This document shows, one piece after another, positions 63,949-64,000 of a stretch of 64,000 nucleotides of DNA (the stretch's first letter is position 1; each line of letters starts with the position of its first letter). The notes under the pieces are model-generated. The model worked only from the letters and a program-made list of their open reading frames with translations. It made no database searches and had not been told where the DNA came from. Both the position numbers and the translations under genes were made by a program. Origin of the DNA: Candidatus Obscuribacterales bacterium. GTDB lineage: Bacteria > Cyanobacteriota > Vampirovibrionia > Obscuribacterales > Obscuribacteraceae. The DNA lies in assembly GCA_021732025.1 (NCBI GenBank), contig JAKFVU010000029.1, forward strand, positions 20,251-84,250. The letters run 5' to 3'.

Positions 63949-64000
63949 ATGCAGGAAGTTACAGTTGGCATTGCCGGAGCAGCCGGAGACGGCTTAGACA
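63949..64000 (+). CDS. 2-oxoacid:acceptor oxidoreductase subunit, 5' end only
   Basis: ATG 63949 with GAGG upstream opens a frame cut by the window edge. The 17 readable codons give V-T-V-G-I-A-G-A-A-G-D-G-L-D, the start of the gamma/alpha-type subunit (KorA/PorG-like) of 2-oxoacid:ferredoxin oxidoreductases. Such an enzyme would make reduced ferredoxin from a 2-oxoacid. The exact substrate cannot be told from so short a piece. Confidence 0.6.
   Translation, partial: MQEVTVGIAGAAGDGLD

Noticed and set aside
1..64000. CRISPR array or phage structural genes
   Set aside because: No evenly spaced direct repeats with unique spacers and no capsid, portal or terminase motifs were seen; the recombinases fit an island rather than a prophage.

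Overview
The window looks like a chromosome segment of a Gram-negative-type bacterium with a large genome. It encodes a type III glutamine synthetase, the LpxI lipid A enzyme, complex I proton-pumping subunits, and many exported repeat-rich, TPR, CHAT, CAP and VWA proteins. This mix fits a non-photosynthetic relative of Cyanobacteria (Vampirovibrionia/'Melainabacteria', Obscuribacter-like). That placement is an inference from gene content, not proven by any marker gene here.

The first ~22.8 kb is accessory DNA. It opens with a mobilisation block of a relaxase, two small membrane proteins and a VirD4-type coupling protein, in one direction and with overlapping genes. Next come an HNH nuclease, a zinc-finger protein, a 25-residue membrane peptide gene missed by length cut-offs, and the stump of a serine recombinase. 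A four-gene minus-strand operon follows (11428 to 7650): a short peptide with an acidic tail, a graspetide-type ATP-grasp ligase, a four-helix membrane protein and a Ser/Thr kinase. I regard this as the best candidate for an undescribed system. Beyond a degenerate class II tRNA-like sequence lies a two-gene nuclease/helicase pair that matches Hachiman (HamA/HamB). Then come a tyrosine recombinase with one in-frame amber codon, a trypsin-like protease, and a UvrD-like helicase plus DUF2290-like pair. The helicase is cut by a 1000-bp IS1595-family element with an exact 8-bp target duplication; removing the element restores the helicase reading frame.

A tRNA-Arg(ACG) with its own terminator (22761-22889) marks the change to core-like DNA. 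From there to the right end: lpxI; exported TPR and unknown proteins; yjbQ and glnN; a membrane Ser/Thr kinase with an outer leucine-rich-repeat sensor; a CHASE3-like/GGDEF/EAL protein with two membrane/exported partners; a giant eleven-repeat exported protein; typA; rsgA with an acidic tandem-repeat insertion; a three-gene minus-strand run of a glycine-zipper protein, glpD and a 2-hydroxyacid dehydrogenase; a TPR-CHAT protein with lost catalytic residues; two exported proteins that share a domain; a run of SDR, pgeF, CAP-domain and VWA proteins; and divergent nuoM and nuoL. The last genes are a His-rich small membrane protein and the first codons of a 2-oxoacid oxidoreductase subunit.

No rRNA, CRISPR array or complete prophage was seen. 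All family names come from motif reading, without database searches.
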